Positions 23,624-32,261 of a DNA stretch of 48,557 bases are shown here, piece by piece. The notes below the pieces were generated by a model. That model did not search any database. It had not been told where the DNA came from and saw nothing but the letters and a program-made list of their open reading frames with translations. This DNA comes from an uncultured Clostridia bacterium (GTDB lineage: Bacteria > Bacillota > Clostridia > Christensenellales > Borkfalkiaceae). How positions within the stretch are numbered: position 1 is the first letter of the stretch; every line of letters begins with the position of its first letter. The DNA is taken from NCBI GenBank assembly GCA_944376295.1, contig CALWCE010000015.1, forward strand, positions 1-48,557, written 5' to 3'. The position numbers were made by a program, and so were the translations under genes.

Positions 23624-25435
23624 ATGAAGATCACATCCAAACAACTCAGGCAAAAGTGGCTCTCCTTCTACGAGAGCAAGGGACACACCGACATCGGCGC
23701 CGTCTCCCTCATCGGCGACGGCTCGACGGGCGTCATGTTCAACGTGGCGGGCATGCAGCCCCTCATGCCCTACCTTTTGGGCAAAACACACCCCGCGGGC
23801 AAGCGGCTGTGCAATGTGCAGGGCTGCGTGCGCACCGTCGATATCGACTCCGTCGGCGACGCTTCCCATTTCACCTTCTTCGAGATGATGGGCAACTGGT
23901 CGCTCGGCGACTATTTCAAGAAGGAAAAGACGGCGTGGACGTTCGAACTCCTCACCAAAGAATTCGGGCTGGATAAGGACAAGCTGTGCTCCACCGTCTT
24001 CGAGGGCAACGAGAGCGCCCCCCGCGACGAGGAGACGGCAGAGCTTTTGAAGGGGCTCGGCATCAGGCCCGAACATATCTTCTTCCTTCCCAAGAGCGAC
24101 AACTGGTGGGAGCTCGAAGGCACCGTCGGCACCCCCTGCGGCCCCGACAACGAGTGGTTCTATCCCATCGACGAGGAGAAGGAAGACCCCGTCTTCCCCG
24201 ACGACTATGTGGAGATCGGCAACGACGTCTATATGCAGTACCGCAAGACGGAGACGGGCTATGTGCCGCTCGAAAACAAGAACGTCGATACGGGCTTCGG
24301 GCTCGATCGGATGCTCCTCTTTTTGAACGGGCTTTCGGACGGGTATAAGACCGACCTCTTTTTGCCCGTCATCGAAAAGCTCGAAGAGATCTCGGGCAAG
24401 AAGTACGACGAGGACGAAGAGGCGCGCAAGGCGATGCGCATCATCGCCGACCACACGCGCACGACGGTGATGCTCATCGGCGATAAGGACGGCATCCTGC
24501 CCTCCAACACGGGCGCGGGCTATATCTTACGCCGCATCATGCGCCGCGCCATCCGCTACTGCCGCCAGCTCGGCGTGGAGACGAGCGCTCTTTTAGCATG
24601 CGCCGCCATCTTCATCGACGAAGTGTACGGCGAGGCATACCCCAATTTGCACGAGAAGAAGGAGTATATCCTCTCTGAGATCAAGAACGAGGCAGACCGC
24701 TTCGAAGCCACCCTCGCGCAGGGCATCAAGGAATTTGAAAAGTGCGTCCAGGGCCTCGAGCGCAAGAACGCCTTCATGGCGCAGAAGGACCCTTCCTATC
24801 AGAAGGAGACGGTCATCGGCGGCAAGCAGGCGTTCCGCCTCTACGATACCTACGGTTTCCCCCTCGAACTCACCGAAGAACTCGCCTTAGAGCGCGGGCT
24901 GACGGTGGACAGGGAGGGCTTCGACGCCGCCTTCAAAGAGCACCAGGAAAAGAGCCGCGTCCTTGCGGGCGGGCAGTTCAAGGGCGGCCTTGAGAGCCAT
25001 TCCGAGATGGCGACCAAGTACCACACCGCGACCCACCTTCTCAACGCCGCGCTCAAAGTTGTCTGCTCGCCCGACTGCAACCAGAAGGGCAGCAACATCA
25101 CCGATGAGCGGATGCGCTTCGACTTCAACTTCGAGCGCCCCATGACGAAGGAGGAAATTCAGCAGGTCGAAGACCTCGTCAACGAGAAGATCAAAGAAGA
25201 TATCCCCGTCGTCTACAAGGAGATGAGCCTCGATGAGGCGCGGGCAGAGCACTTCGTGGGCGTCTTCGACAGCAAGTACGGCGACGTCGTGAAGACGTAC
25301 TCCATCGGCGATTTTTCGAAGGAGATGTGCGGCGGGCCGCACGTTGCGAGCACGGGCGTTTTGGGGCACTTCAAGATCGTCAAGGAGCAGTCCTCCTCGG
25401 CGGGCGTGAGAAGGATCAAGGCGATCCTGGAATGA
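23624..25435 (+). CDS. alaS: alanine--tRNA ligase, short form without C-Ala domain
   Basis: Charges tRNA-Ala. Class II catalytic core at the N-terminus (GAVSLIGDGSTGVMFNVAGM, DIDSVGDASHFTFFEMMGNW, and GFGLDRMLLFLNG near 225-240), tRNA-recognition helices (ADHTRTTVMLIGDKDGILPS), then the editing domain with HTATHLL (His467, His471) and CGGPH (Cys569, His573). It stops at residue 603, right after the editing domain, while most bacterial AlaRS reach about 870 with an oligomerising C-Ala domain. The ATG has GGGAG upstream. This looks like a natural family form, as the coding end is followed by a terminator, not by a broken remainder. Confidence 0.93.
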   Translation: MKITSKQLRQKWLSFYESKGHTDIGAVSLIGDGSTGVMFNVAGMQPLMPYLLGKTHPAGKRLCNVQGCVRTVDIDSVGDASHFTFFEMMGNWSLGDYFKKEKTAWTFELLTKEFGLDKDKLCSTVFEGNESAPRDEETAELLKGLGIRPEHIFFLPKSDNWWELEGTVGTPCGPDNEWFYPIDEEKEDPVFPDDYVEIGNDVYMQYRKTETGYVPLENKNVDTGFGLDRMLLFLNGLSDGYKTDLFLPVIEKLEEISGKKYDEDEEARKAMRIIADHTRTTVMLIGDKDGILPSNTGAGYILRRIMRRAIRYCRQLGVETSALLACAAIFIDEVYGEAYPNLHEKKEYILSEIKNEADRFEATLAQGIKEFEKCVQGLERKNAFMAQKDPSYQKETVIGGKQAFRLYDTYGFPLELTEELALERGLTVDREGFDAAFKEHQEKSRVLAGGQFKGGLESHSEMATKYHTATHLLNAALKVVCSPDCNQKGSNITDERMRFDFNFERPMTKEEIQQVEDLVNEKIKEDIPVVYKEMSLDEARAEHFVGVFDSKYGDVVKTYSIGDFSKEMCGGPHVASTGVLGHFKIVKEQSSSAGVRRIKAILE

Positions 25436-25561
25436 GATCACGAATTTGTTTTTGAACCGACAAAAGCAATTTCCGTGAGGAGAGGAAAACCCGACGTTCG
25501 CCTTCGGCTCGGAGGCAATTCCGAGAGTGCGGCGAAAGATAAAGTCATTTTATGAAAATAT

Positions 25562-25590
25562 GCGGAGCGCGATCGCAGCTCCGCTTTTTC
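25562..25590 (+). terminator. terminator after alaS
   Basis: GCGGAGC (25562-25568) pairs with GCTCCGC (25578-25584), then TTTTT. The 120 bp before it include an R2-like CACGAATTTGTTTTTG..CAAAAGCAATTTCCGTG remnant (about 25439-25483). Confidence 0.75.
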
Positions 25591-25602
25591 GAGGGATAAG
25601 AA

Positions 25603-26169
25603 ATGAAAAGCGAACTTCAGAAACTCAAAGACGGCGAACTTTACGACTACACCGACCCCGAAGTGCGGGCGGCGCACATCCGCGCGGTGGAGCTGTGCGA
25701 CGAGTATAATGAGACCAAGCGTACCGAGACGGAGAAGCGCGAACGCATTTTGCGCGAATTGTTCGGCTCGCTGGGCGAAAATGCGCTCGTTGAGAAGAAC
25801 ATCCGCATCGATTACGGGTTCAACGTGCATGCGGGCGACAACTTCTTCGTCAATTACGACTGCGTGTTTCTGGACTGCGCGCCCATCACGTTCGGCAACA
25901 ACGTCTTTATCGCGCCCCAATGCGGCTTTTATGCCGTCAATCATCCTTTGGAAGCCGATCTTCGCAACAGCGGCGTCGAGACGGGCGTTCCCATCACGGT
26001 GGGGGACGACGTGTGGATCGGCGGGGGCGTCAAGGTGATGCCGGGCGTCACCATCGGCAGCAACGTCGTCATCGGCGGCGGCAGCGTCGTGGTGAAAGAT
26101 ATCCCGTCAAACTCCCTTGCCGTAGGCAACCCCGCCCGCGTCGTAAAGAGCATCCCGCCGAGGAAGTGA
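25603..26169 (+). CDS. maltose/galactoside-type O-acetyltransferase
   Basis: 188 residues. N-terminal helical cap (LKDGELYDYTDPEVRAAHIR), then a left-handed beta-helix with hexapeptide repeats: NIRIDYGFNVHAGDNFFVNY, APQCGFYAVNHP (catalytic His) and GDDVWIGGGVKVMPGVTIGS, ending GNPARVVKSIPPRK. This is the Maa/LacA family, which transfers acetyl from acetyl-CoA to sugars; the natural acceptor is often unknown. GAGGGATAAGAA precedes the ATG. No separate promoter is obvious. A weak GC hairpin (26186-26208) follows. Confidence 0.92.
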   Translation: MKSELQKLKDGELYDYTDPEVRAAHIRAVELCDEYNETKRTETEKRERILRELFGSLGENALVEKNIRIDYGFNVHAGDNFFVNYDCVFLDCAPITFGNNVFIAPQCGFYAVNHPLEADLRNSGVETGVPITVGDDVWIGGGVKVMPGVTIGSNVVIGGGSVVVKDIPSNSLAVGNPARVVKSIPPRK

Positions 26170-26363
26170 GATATAAAGGATATTCGCCGCGCCATCGTCT
26201 CGCGCGGCATTTCCGAACGGCTTAAAATGATAAGTGACAAAACAAAAAATGCCCGAAAAAAGGGGATTTCGTGCAAAAAATGTGCGCGTTCGCCCTTCAT
26301 TCGGGAGCAAACAAAATTTTTGCGCTTTTCGGGAAAAAATTAAAAATCGCAACTCAAAACAGC

Positions 26364-26392
26364 TTGACGGAACTTTTTTTCTTGCCTATAAT
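26364..26392 (+). promoter_or_regulatory. sigma-A promoter of rplM-rpsI
   Basis: TTGACG (26364-26369), 17 bp, TATAAT (26387-26392). The leader of about 78 nt (26400-26477) could hold an L13-type autoregulatory structure; I could not confirm one by eye. Confidence 0.85.
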
Positions 26393-26477
26393 GAAGGAGT
26401 AAATCGTTTCTCGAGGCACAGCCCCTGCTAAACAGCAACGATAACGGAATGATCAGGCAAGTAAGGAGTACACAGAT

Positions 26478-26909
26478 ATGAAAACCTATATGGCAAATGC
26501 TCAGACGGTTGAGAGAAAGTGGTACGTTGTCGATGCAGCGGGGATCCCCCTTGGCCGGCTCGCTTCCAAGGTGGCGGCGATCCTTCGCGGCAAGAACAAG
26601 CCCACGTTCACTCCCAATGTCGATACGGGCGACTTCGTGATCGTCATCAACAGCGACAAGGTGGTGCTCACGGGTAAGAAACTCGAAAATAAGTTCTATC
26701 GCTATCATACGGGATACATCGGCGGCCTCAAGGAGATCGCTTACGGGAAGATGATGGCAGACCGTTCCGACCTCGTCGTCTATGAGGCGGTCCGCGGCAT
26801 GCTCCCCAAGAATTCCCTCGGCAGACAGATGATCAAGAAGCTGCGCGTCTACAAGGGTGCGGAGCACAACCACGCGGCACAGAAGCCCGAAGAGCTGAAA
26901 TTATTTTAA
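26478..26909 (+). CDS. rplM: 50S ribosomal protein uL13
   Basis: 143 residues, full length. [20 protein letters not shown], then [37 protein letters not shown], and [20 protein letters not shown], all typical uL13. Large-subunit assembly protein. AAGGAG precedes the start; rpsI follows after 12 bp. Confidence 0.98.
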   Translation: MKTYMANAQTVERKWYVVDAAGIPLGRLASKVAAILRGKNKPTFTPNVDTGDFVIVINSDKVVLTGKKLENKFYRYHTGYIGGLKEIAYGKMMADRSDLVVYEAVRGMLPKNSLGRQMIKKLRVYKGAEHNHAAQKPEELKLF

Positions 26910-26921
26910 CGAGGTATCGAC

Positions 26922-27335
26922 ATGGCTAAGGCAAATTTGAAAAAGAAATTGCAGTTTTGGGGTACCGGCCGCAGAAAGAAGGCCATTGCCCGCGTTCGCC
27001 TCATCCCTTCGGGGAGCGGCGCCATCGTCATCAACGACCGTTCCCTCGAAGACTACTTCCCCATGGGCACGCTTCAGTACATCGTCAAGCAGCCCCTTGT
27101 CGAAGTGGCGGCGGAAGGCAAGTACGATATCTTCGTGAACGTCATCGGCGGCGGCTATACGGGCCAGGCGGGCGCCATCCGCCTCGGCATCGCAAGGGCG
27201 CTCCTGCAGAGCGAGCCCGAAGTCCGTCCCGCCCTCAAGAAGGCAGGCTTCCTCACCCGCGACCCCCGCGTCAAGGAGCGCAAGAAGTACGGCCTCAAGA
27301 AGGCGCGCAGAGCTCCTCAGTTCTCCAAGAGATGA
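26922..27335 (+). CDS. rpsI: 30S ribosomal protein uS9
   Basis: 137 residues. [20 protein letters not shown] at the N-terminus, [20 protein letters not shown] in the middle, and the basic tail RRAPQFSKR that reaches the P-site tRNA in the ribosome. Paired with rplM as in almost all bacteria. GAGG precedes the ATG. Confidence 0.98.
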   Translation: MAKANLKKKLQFWGTGRRKKAIARVRLIPSGSGAIVINDRSLEDYFPMGTLQYIVKQPLVEVAAEGKYDIFVNVIGGGYTGQAGAIRLGIARALLQSEPEVRPALKKAGFLTRDPRVKERKKYGLKKARRAPQFSKR

Positions 27336-27352
27336 TCTTCAAAAACACAGAA

Positions 27353-27376
27353 GTCCGCACCCTGCGGACGTTTTTG
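27353..27376 (+). terminator. terminator after rpsI
   Basis: GTCCGCA (27353-27359) pairs with TGCGGAC (27363-27369), followed by GTTTTTG. Confidence 0.85.
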
Positions 27377-27405
27377 TTTTGCGCGGAGGAGCGGACGATT
27401 TTTGG

Positions 27406-27434
27406 TTGCAGCCTTCGGGGAAATGCGGTATAAT
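27406..27434 (+). promoter_or_regulatory. sigma-A promoter of the TIR/ATP-grasp pair
   Basis: TTGCAG (27406-27411), 17 bp, TATAAT (27429-27434); an AAGGAGG site and the ATG at 27453 follow. Confidence 0.85.
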
Positions 27435-27452
27435 AGCAAAAAGGAGGGCGCC

Positions 27453-27929
27453 ATGAACGACCGTACCAAAGACTATGTGTTTCTCGGCTATTCCCACAAG
27501 GACGACATCTTTGGCATTTTGGAGGAGTTCCGCCGCCGCGGCTACAACGTCGCTTATGACGATGCGATGAGTTACGGAGAGGAATGGGATCTCAACGCGA
27601 GGCGGCATATCGGCAGCGATAAGTGCAAGGGCGCCGTCTTTCTCGTCAGCGAAAACTTCCTCGTGAGCAAGTCCGTTCTCACCGAAACGGAATACGCGGC
27701 GCGGTTCAGGAAAAAGTCGTTTTGCGTGCCGATGCAGGGCATGACCGTTCCCGAGCTGCGCCATTCCCTTGTGTTCGGCGAGCTCTTAAAACAGGATCCC
27801 GGGAACGAAGAGCCGAAACAGAAACGGGAGTGGTTCGCAAAGGCGCCGGCGGGATCCAAAGAGGCGTTCGTCGACAGGAGCTTCCGGTATGCCAATACGT
27901 CCTACATCGCCATTGCGGGGGTAAAATGA
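27453..27929 (+). CDS. stand-alone TIR-domain protein, 158 residues
   Basis: DYVFLGYSHKDDIFGILEEF, RRRGYNVAYDDAMSYGEEWD and KGAVFLVSENFLVSKSVLTE are the box 1, BB-loop region and strand C/D of a TIR_2-type domain (residues 7-100). A Glu that acts as NADase catalytic residue in other TIR proteins would be Glu78 or Glu80 in LTETE. The last 55 residues are less clear (KREWFAKAPAGSKEAFVDRS). No membrane span. It overlaps the ATP-grasp gene by ATGA, so the two are co-translated. TIR domains can act in NAD cleavage, signalling or scaffolding; which applies here is open. Confidence 0.82.
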   Translation: MNDRTKDYVFLGYSHKDDIFGILEEFRRRGYNVAYDDAMSYGEEWDLNARRHIGSDKCKGAVFLVSENFLVSKSVLTETEYAARFRKKSFCVPMQGMTVPELRHSLVFGELLKQDPGNEEPKQKREWFAKAPAGSKEAFVDRSFRYANTSYIAIAGVK

Positions 27930-28813
27930 TGAGAGCGGTCATCCTGATCAATGCCTATTCCGGGCCGGAGCACAGCCTGTATCAGTCCGGGCGGCTGAAG
28001 GAGGAGCTGGAAAAGAGGGGGGTCGCGGCAGACATCCGCCGCAACAACTTTTTTGCCGCTTCGCTCGGGGACGGCGGAGAGGTGCTTTCCCGCCTTTCGG
28101 GGTACGATTTCTGCATCTATCTCGACAAGGACAAATATATTTCCCGTCTCCTGGAAAAGACGGGGATGCGGCTGTTTAACCCGCACGCCGCCGTCGAGGC
28201 CTGCGACGATAAAATGACGACGGCGATCTGTCTCTCCGATGCGGGCATCCCCATGCCGAAGACGCTCCCCGGGCTGCTCTGCTACGACCCTTCGGAGCGC
28301 ATCACGGACGAGACGCTCGACAGCGTCGCCGCGGAGCTGGGATTCCCGCTCATCGTCAAGACAAGTTACGGCTCGCTGGGGAAGGGCGTTGCCAAAGCGG
28401 AGGACAGGGAGGAGCTGAGAACGCTCGCGGAGCAGGTGAAGTGTATGCCGCACCTGTTCCAGCGCTGCATTTCCTCCAGCTACGGCCGCGATATCCGCGT
28501 GATCGTCATCGGGGGAAAGTACGTCGCCGCGATGGAACGGCGGTCCCTTCACGATTTCCGCTCCAATCTGGAGATGGGGGGCGTGGGCTCGCCGTTCGAG
28601 GCGCCCGAGGAAGTCCGCGCGATGTGCGAAAAGGCGGCGCGGCTCCTGCGCCTTGACTACTGCGGCGTCGACGTGCTCTTCGGCGAGCGGGGGTATTATC
28701 TCTGCGAAGTCAATTCCAACGCCTTTTTCCGCGGCTTCGAAGAGGTCACGGGGGTCAACGTCGCCCGCCTTTATACCGAACATATCCTCTCCGTCATGGA
28801 GGAACGCTCATGA
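27926..28813 (+). CDS. RimK-type ATP-grasp ligase
   Basis: 295 residues. Family features: NPHAAVEACDDKMTTAICLS (85-104), LIVKTSYGSLGKGV with Lys145 and the glycine-rich loop, FQRCISSSYGRDIRVIVIGG, YCGVDVLFGERGYYLCEVNS with metal ligands and E261/N263/N265 in EVNSN. RimK-like enzymes join an amino acid to a carboxylate of a protein or peptide using ATP (for example glutamate to S6, or LysW). The N-terminal 85 residues are the usual pre-ATP-grasp domain. Coded directly with a TIR protein, an unusual partner. Start ATG 27926; a second ATG at 27929 is possible. Confidence 0.88.
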   Translation: MMRAVILINAYSGPEHSLYQSGRLKEELEKRGVAADIRRNNFFAASLGDGGEVLSRLSGYDFCIYLDKDKYISRLLEKTGMRLFNPHAAVEACDDKMTTAICLSDAGIPMPKTLPGLLCYDPSERITDETLDSVAAELGFPLIVKTSYGSLGKGVAKAEDREELRTLAEQVKCMPHLFQRCISSSYGRDIRVIVIGGKYVAAMERRSLHDFRSNLEMGGVGSPFEAPEEVRAMCEKAARLLRLDYCGVDVLFGERGYYLCEVNSNAFFRGFEEVTGVNVARLYTEHILSVMEERS

Positions 28814-28833
28814 AAGAAGCGCCCGTGCGGCGC

Positions 28834-29031
28834 TTATTTCTTTTCCGCCTTTTTTGCAAGGGCGTCGTGACGCTTCAAAAAGCTTTCGAGCGCCGTGGGC
28901 GCGGGGTCCGCGGGGGGCGGAACGCGCTCTTTTGAGGGCGCTTCTTCCCCTGCTTCCCGCTCGCCTTTTTCCTCCGCGCGGGGGAGGGCGGAGAGCGCGT
29001 CCAAAAGCTCGAATATGCCGAATCGTTCCAT
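28834..29031 (-). CDS. small acidic-linker protein, 65 residues
   Basis: Unrecognised. MERFGIFELLDALSALPRAE, then a low-complexity Glu/Pro/Ala linker, and FLKRHDALAKKAEKK at the end. The layout of a short hydrophobic N-terminal helix, a Pro-rich middle and an RHD-basic tail is one I recall from small Firmicute proteins of unknown role. CGAGG is 10 bases before the ATG. Alone on the minus strand between two plus-strand genes, so less certain than most entries. Confidence 0.55.
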   Translation of the reverse strand: MERFGIFELLDALSALPRAEEKGEREAGEEAPSKERVPPPADPAPTALESFLKRHDALAKKAEKK

Positions 29032-29092
29032 AAAAGCGCACCTCGGGGGCTAAAATTTCTCAAAGAAAAGCGCGTGCAAAGCGGCTTTTTGA

Positions 29093-29121
29093 TTGCCAAA
29101 ACCCTTGATTTAGTATATAAT
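29093..29121 (+). promoter_or_regulatory. sigma-A promoter of the surface lipoprotein gene
   Basis: TTGCCA (29093-29098), 17 bp, TATAAT (29116-29121). Confidence 0.8.
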
Positions 29122-29175
29122 GGAGAACGTATCGTTAGAACGAGAATTTTACGGTACCTTATAAGGAATCCTTTT

Positions 29176-31584
29176 ATGCGGAACTTTTCGAAAAAACTCA
29201 TCACTATCGTGACGGCGGGAGTGCTTGCGCTCGGCGCGGGAGCGCTTTCGGCGTGCGATGCGTCCTTTACGCCCCTCGATGGGGACTTTTCCTCGGGCGA
29301 GGTCGTTTCCAACGGCGGCTTCGTCGTCGAAAAGGGCAGCTACGTCTACTTCATCAACGGCGTGGAGGCCTATACTGCGGATAACACCTACGGCACCCCC
29401 GTCAAGGGTTCGCTCATGCGCATCGCAAAGAGCGATCTCGAAGCGGGCATCAACAGCGCGGAGACGGTCATCCCCTCTCTGATGGTCGCCGCCGACTATT
29501 CTTCGGGCATCTACATCTTCGGCGACAGGGTGTATTACGCGACTCCCAACAACGTGCGCAATACCTCGGGCGTCATCGAGAGCGAGTACCTCGATTTCAA
29601 GAGCGCCCGCCTCGACGGTTCGGATATCCAAAGCTATTTCAACGTTGCGGACAACGCCACCGTCTACCGCTACATGGAAGTGGAGGGAACGGTCTATCTC
29701 GTCTATGAGAGCGATTCCGAACTGCACTCCTACAACACCGGAAACAAGACGGACACCGTCCTTGCGAAGGATGTGACGGAATACGTCGTCGACACGGCGG
29801 CGAGCGGCACCCCTTACGTCTATTATACGATGGGCGTGACGATGGATATCGACGTCGAAGGGAGCTCGCTCGCGCGCGAATACAACCAGATCTACCGCGT
29901 GCGCGCAGACGCGACGGAAGCGCCCTACGAATACAGCTATTCCGAAGAGTATCTCGAGGAGCACGACGGCGAGGAGCCCTATTGGAACCTCGGCGAGATC
30001 GTCCTCGACGGGATCGGCGCGACGTACGTCAATTCCCCCACGCAGTTCACCCATGACCTCGAAGAGGGCGTGACGCCCCTCTCCTACGCGGGCTACACCT
30101 ACACCTTGCAGGCATATTCGAACGGCGGGCTGTACTTCACCCGCACCGATCTCGCGCAGACGGGTTCGACGGGCGAGGGCGGCTGGCTTTATTACCTCTC
30201 CGCAGACGAGCTCGGAAGCGGCTGGAATTCTGTTTCGGGCAACGGCGCGGAATATCTCGACGTCGTGGCGCAGACCACCGATCACGCCGGCACCGCCGCC
30301 ATCTTCTATCTTGACGACGCAGGCGCGCACCACTACCTCTATGTGGACGGCAGCAATATCTTCCGCGCAGACGTGACGGAAACAGGCACCGAGACGACGC
30401 TCATCGCACGCGGCGCGACGGACGCCGTGCTCGTCTCCGTCGACGATACGTCGAGCGACGAATATGCTTACGTCTATTACACCGTCTCGGGCGACAGCGG
30501 CTCGAATATCTGCCGCGCCGTCTACAACGGCACGGAAGAGGACTACCGCATCCTCGGATATGAGGACAACGCGCCCTTTGCTCCCGTGCAGCTGCTCGAT
30601 ATCGAGCATGCGGGCAGCTGGTATAACTTCGAGATCGTGGACGGCACGCTGTTCTTTGCGGACGCCGAGACGATCGGGAATACCTCCTACAATTACATTT
30701 CCGCCTTCTCGCTCAAAAACGAGAGCGGCGCGGTGATGGACAACAGCGAGCTCAAAGCGCTCAACGAAGAGTACGAAAATATCGTCGGCGAAGAGGGCGT
30801 CATCGAGTCCTCCGCGGACGACGTGGGCGAAAACATGCCGACCGCGCTCCGCTACTACTTCTTCATGGGGCAGGACGACGTCTTCTACGCCGCCGCAGAG
30901 AAGTATTCCGACCGCGAGTACGTATTTGCAAACGGATACCTTACCTATGATTCGACGGCGTTCGCGCGCAACATCCAAGATGCGATCGACGAAGGCAAGA
31001 AGGACACCTACCTCTACAGCACCGAGGAGCAGGAGTACTTCAAGCGCTTCACGGAGGACGGCGACGGCCTCGGCGAGGCGCGCACGAGGAGCCACTTCAT
31101 CCGCCGCATCGGCGCGATGAGCGAGAGCGATTTTGACGCGATCGAGGCATATTGGGAGGGCTCGCTCGAGCACTACTCCGTCACTGAGGAGGAGAGCGGA
31201 CTTCCCGCATGGGCATGGGCGCTCATCGGCGTCGGCATCGGCATCGTGGTGGTCGGCGCAGGGCTTGCGGTGTTCTTCATCCTCCGCGCGAAGAAGAACA
31301 AGGAAGGCGGCGGCGACGAGCCCAAGATGTACGTCGATACGACGGACGACCGCTCCGTGGACGTCTATGCGGACGATCTTGCCGTCGAGGAAACTGCGCC
31401 TGCCGGCGAGGCGGTAGAAGAGCCTGCTGCTCCCGATGAAGAAGGAGCAGAAGCCGAGGAAACGGACGGCGACAAGGACCTCGATTCGGACGACGAAGCT
31501 GCCGCGCCTGCAGAAGCAGAGGCTCCCGCTGAAGCAGAGGAGGCTGCCCCCACCGGCGAGGCGGCGGAAGAAGAAAAGAACTGA
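29176..31584 (+). CDS. large surface lipoprotein with C-terminal membrane helix, 802 residues
   Basis: Starts MRNFSKKLITIVTAGVLALG, and the lipobox LSAC gives Cys near residue 27, so a lipid anchor is expected. The 670-residue external part is acidic and aromatic, with recurring strands such as YVYYTVSGDSGSNICRAVYN and YLYVDGSNIFRADVTETG, which suggest beta-propeller or DUF5050-like blades. Near residue 675 a helix (WAWALIGVGIGIVVVGAGLA, then VFFILRA) is followed by KKNKEGG and a 100-residue Glu/Ala/Asp-rich tail that would lie inside the cell. Having both a lipobox and a C-terminal helix is odd. Upstream in-frame codons (from 29074) lie before the promoter and are excluded. Function unknown. 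Confidence 0.85.
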   Translation: MRNFSKKLITIVTAGVLALGAGALSACDASFTPLDGDFSSGEVVSNGGFVVEKGSYVYFINGVEAYTADNTYGTPVKGSLMRIAKSDLEAGINSAETVIPSLMVAADYSSGIYIFGDRVYYATPNNVRNTSGVIESEYLDFKSARLDGSDIQSYFNVADNATVYRYMEVEGTVYLVYESDSELHSYNTGNKTDTVLAKDVTEYVVDTAASGTPYVYYTMGVTMDIDVEGSSLAREYNQIYRVRADATEAPYEYSYSEEYLEEHDGEEPYWNLGEIVLDGIGATYVNSPTQFTHDLEEGVTPLSYAGYTYTLQAYSNGGLYFTRTDLAQTGSTGEGGWLYYLSADELGSGWNSVSGNGAEYLDVVAQTTDHAGTAAIFYLDDAGAHHYLYVDGSNIFRADVTETGTETTLIARGATDAVLVSVDDTSSDEYAYVYYTVSGDSGSNICRAVYNGTEEDYRILGYEDNAPFAPVQLLDIEHAGSWYNFEIVDGTLFFADAETIGNTSYNYISAFSLKNESGAVMDNSELKALNEEYENIVGEEGVIESSADDVGENMPTALRYYFFMGQDDVFYAAAEKYSDREYVFANGYLTYDSTAFARNIQDAIDEGKKDTYLYSTEEQEYFKRFTEDGDGLGEARTRSHFIRRIGAMSESDFDAIEAYWEGSLEHYSVTEEESGLPAWAWALIGVGIGIVVVGAGLAVFFILRAKKNKEGGGDEPKMYVDTTDDRSVDVYADDLAVEETAPAGEAVEEPAAPDEEGAEAEETDGDKDLDSDDEAAAPAEAEAPAEAEEAAPTGEAAEEEKN

Positions 31585-31599
31585 TCAAAAAAATGCAAT

Positions 31600-31626
31600 A
31601 TCCCGCCCTTTTGGGGCGGGATTTTT
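31600..31626 (+). terminator. terminator after the lipoprotein gene
   Basis: ATCCCGCCC pairs with GGGCGGGAT, followed by TTTTAAT. Confidence 0.85.
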
Positions 31627-31697
31627 AATATATTATGAGGCGAAAGAGAAATTTTCGAAAAAAAGGCGACTTTTTTCCGAAAGGAATAAAAAAACGG

Positions 31698-31726
31698 TTT
31701 ACAAGAAAAATAAAAATAAATATAAT
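31698..31726 (+). promoter_or_regulatory. sigma-A promoter of the zinc-ribbon protein gene
   Basis: TTTACA (31698-31703), a 17-bp A/T-rich spacer, TATAAT (31721-31726). Confidence 0.85.
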
Positions 31727-31771
31727 CTACTAGCCTGATGCCCGAGACGGGCGGATACGGGGAGGAAAATT

Positions 31772-32257
31772 ATGGTACGTTACATGAAATGCCCGCGCTG
31801 CGAGCTCAACTACATCGACGCGGAAAAGCAGGAATACTGCGACGTCTGCCTCAAGGAGATGAAGGGCATCCGTACGGATGCGGACGAGATCGAAGAAGAG
31901 GAAGAGGGCGAGATCCCCACCGAACTTTGCCCCGTCTGCGGCGAGAACATGATGATGCCCGGCGAGAAGATGTGCGAGGAGTGCCGCAAGAAGGCGGAGA
32001 TGGAGGAGGCGGAGCCCGATCCCGAAGAGGACGACGAGTGGCGCGAATACCTCGACGACGACACGGACGACCTCGACGCCGAAATGGACGGCATGAAGGA
32101 GGAGTTCGCCGAGCTCGACGAGGAGAACGCCGAAGAAGAGGAAGAAGAGTTCGAGGAAGAGAGCGAAGAAGAGGACTTTGACTACGTCACGGGCGACGAG
32201 ATCTATACCCTCGGCGACGACGATGAGGACGACGAAGAGGACGAGGAAGACTTCTGA
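31772..32257 (+). CDS. acidic protein with two zinc-ribbon-like motifs, 161 residues
   Basis: CPRCELNYIDAEKQEYCDVC (residues 7-26) and CPVCGENMMMPGEKMCEEC (about 53-71) are paired CxxC knuckles of the kind that bind zinc. The rest is a long Glu/Asp run (EEEEEEFEEESEEEDFD, DDDEDDEEDEEDF at the end) with one YVTGDEIYTLG segment. No catalytic domain. A role in transcription or RNA/protein binding is possible, but this family is not one I can name. GGGGAGG is eight bases before the ATG. Confidence 0.82.
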   Translation: MVRYMKCPRCELNYIDAEKQEYCDVCLKEMKGIRTDADEIEEEEEGEIPTELCPVCGENMMMPGEKMCEECRKKAEMEEAEPDPEEDDEWREYLDDDTDDLDAEMDGMKEEFAELDEENAEEEEEEFEEESEEEDFDYVTGDEIYTLGDDDEDDEEDEEDF

Positions 32258-32261
32258 GAGG

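Noticed and set aside
29149..31173. 674-codon minus-strand frame
   Set aside because: Antisense of the lipoprotein gene; composition is that of reversed coding DNA and no promoter or ribosome site is present.
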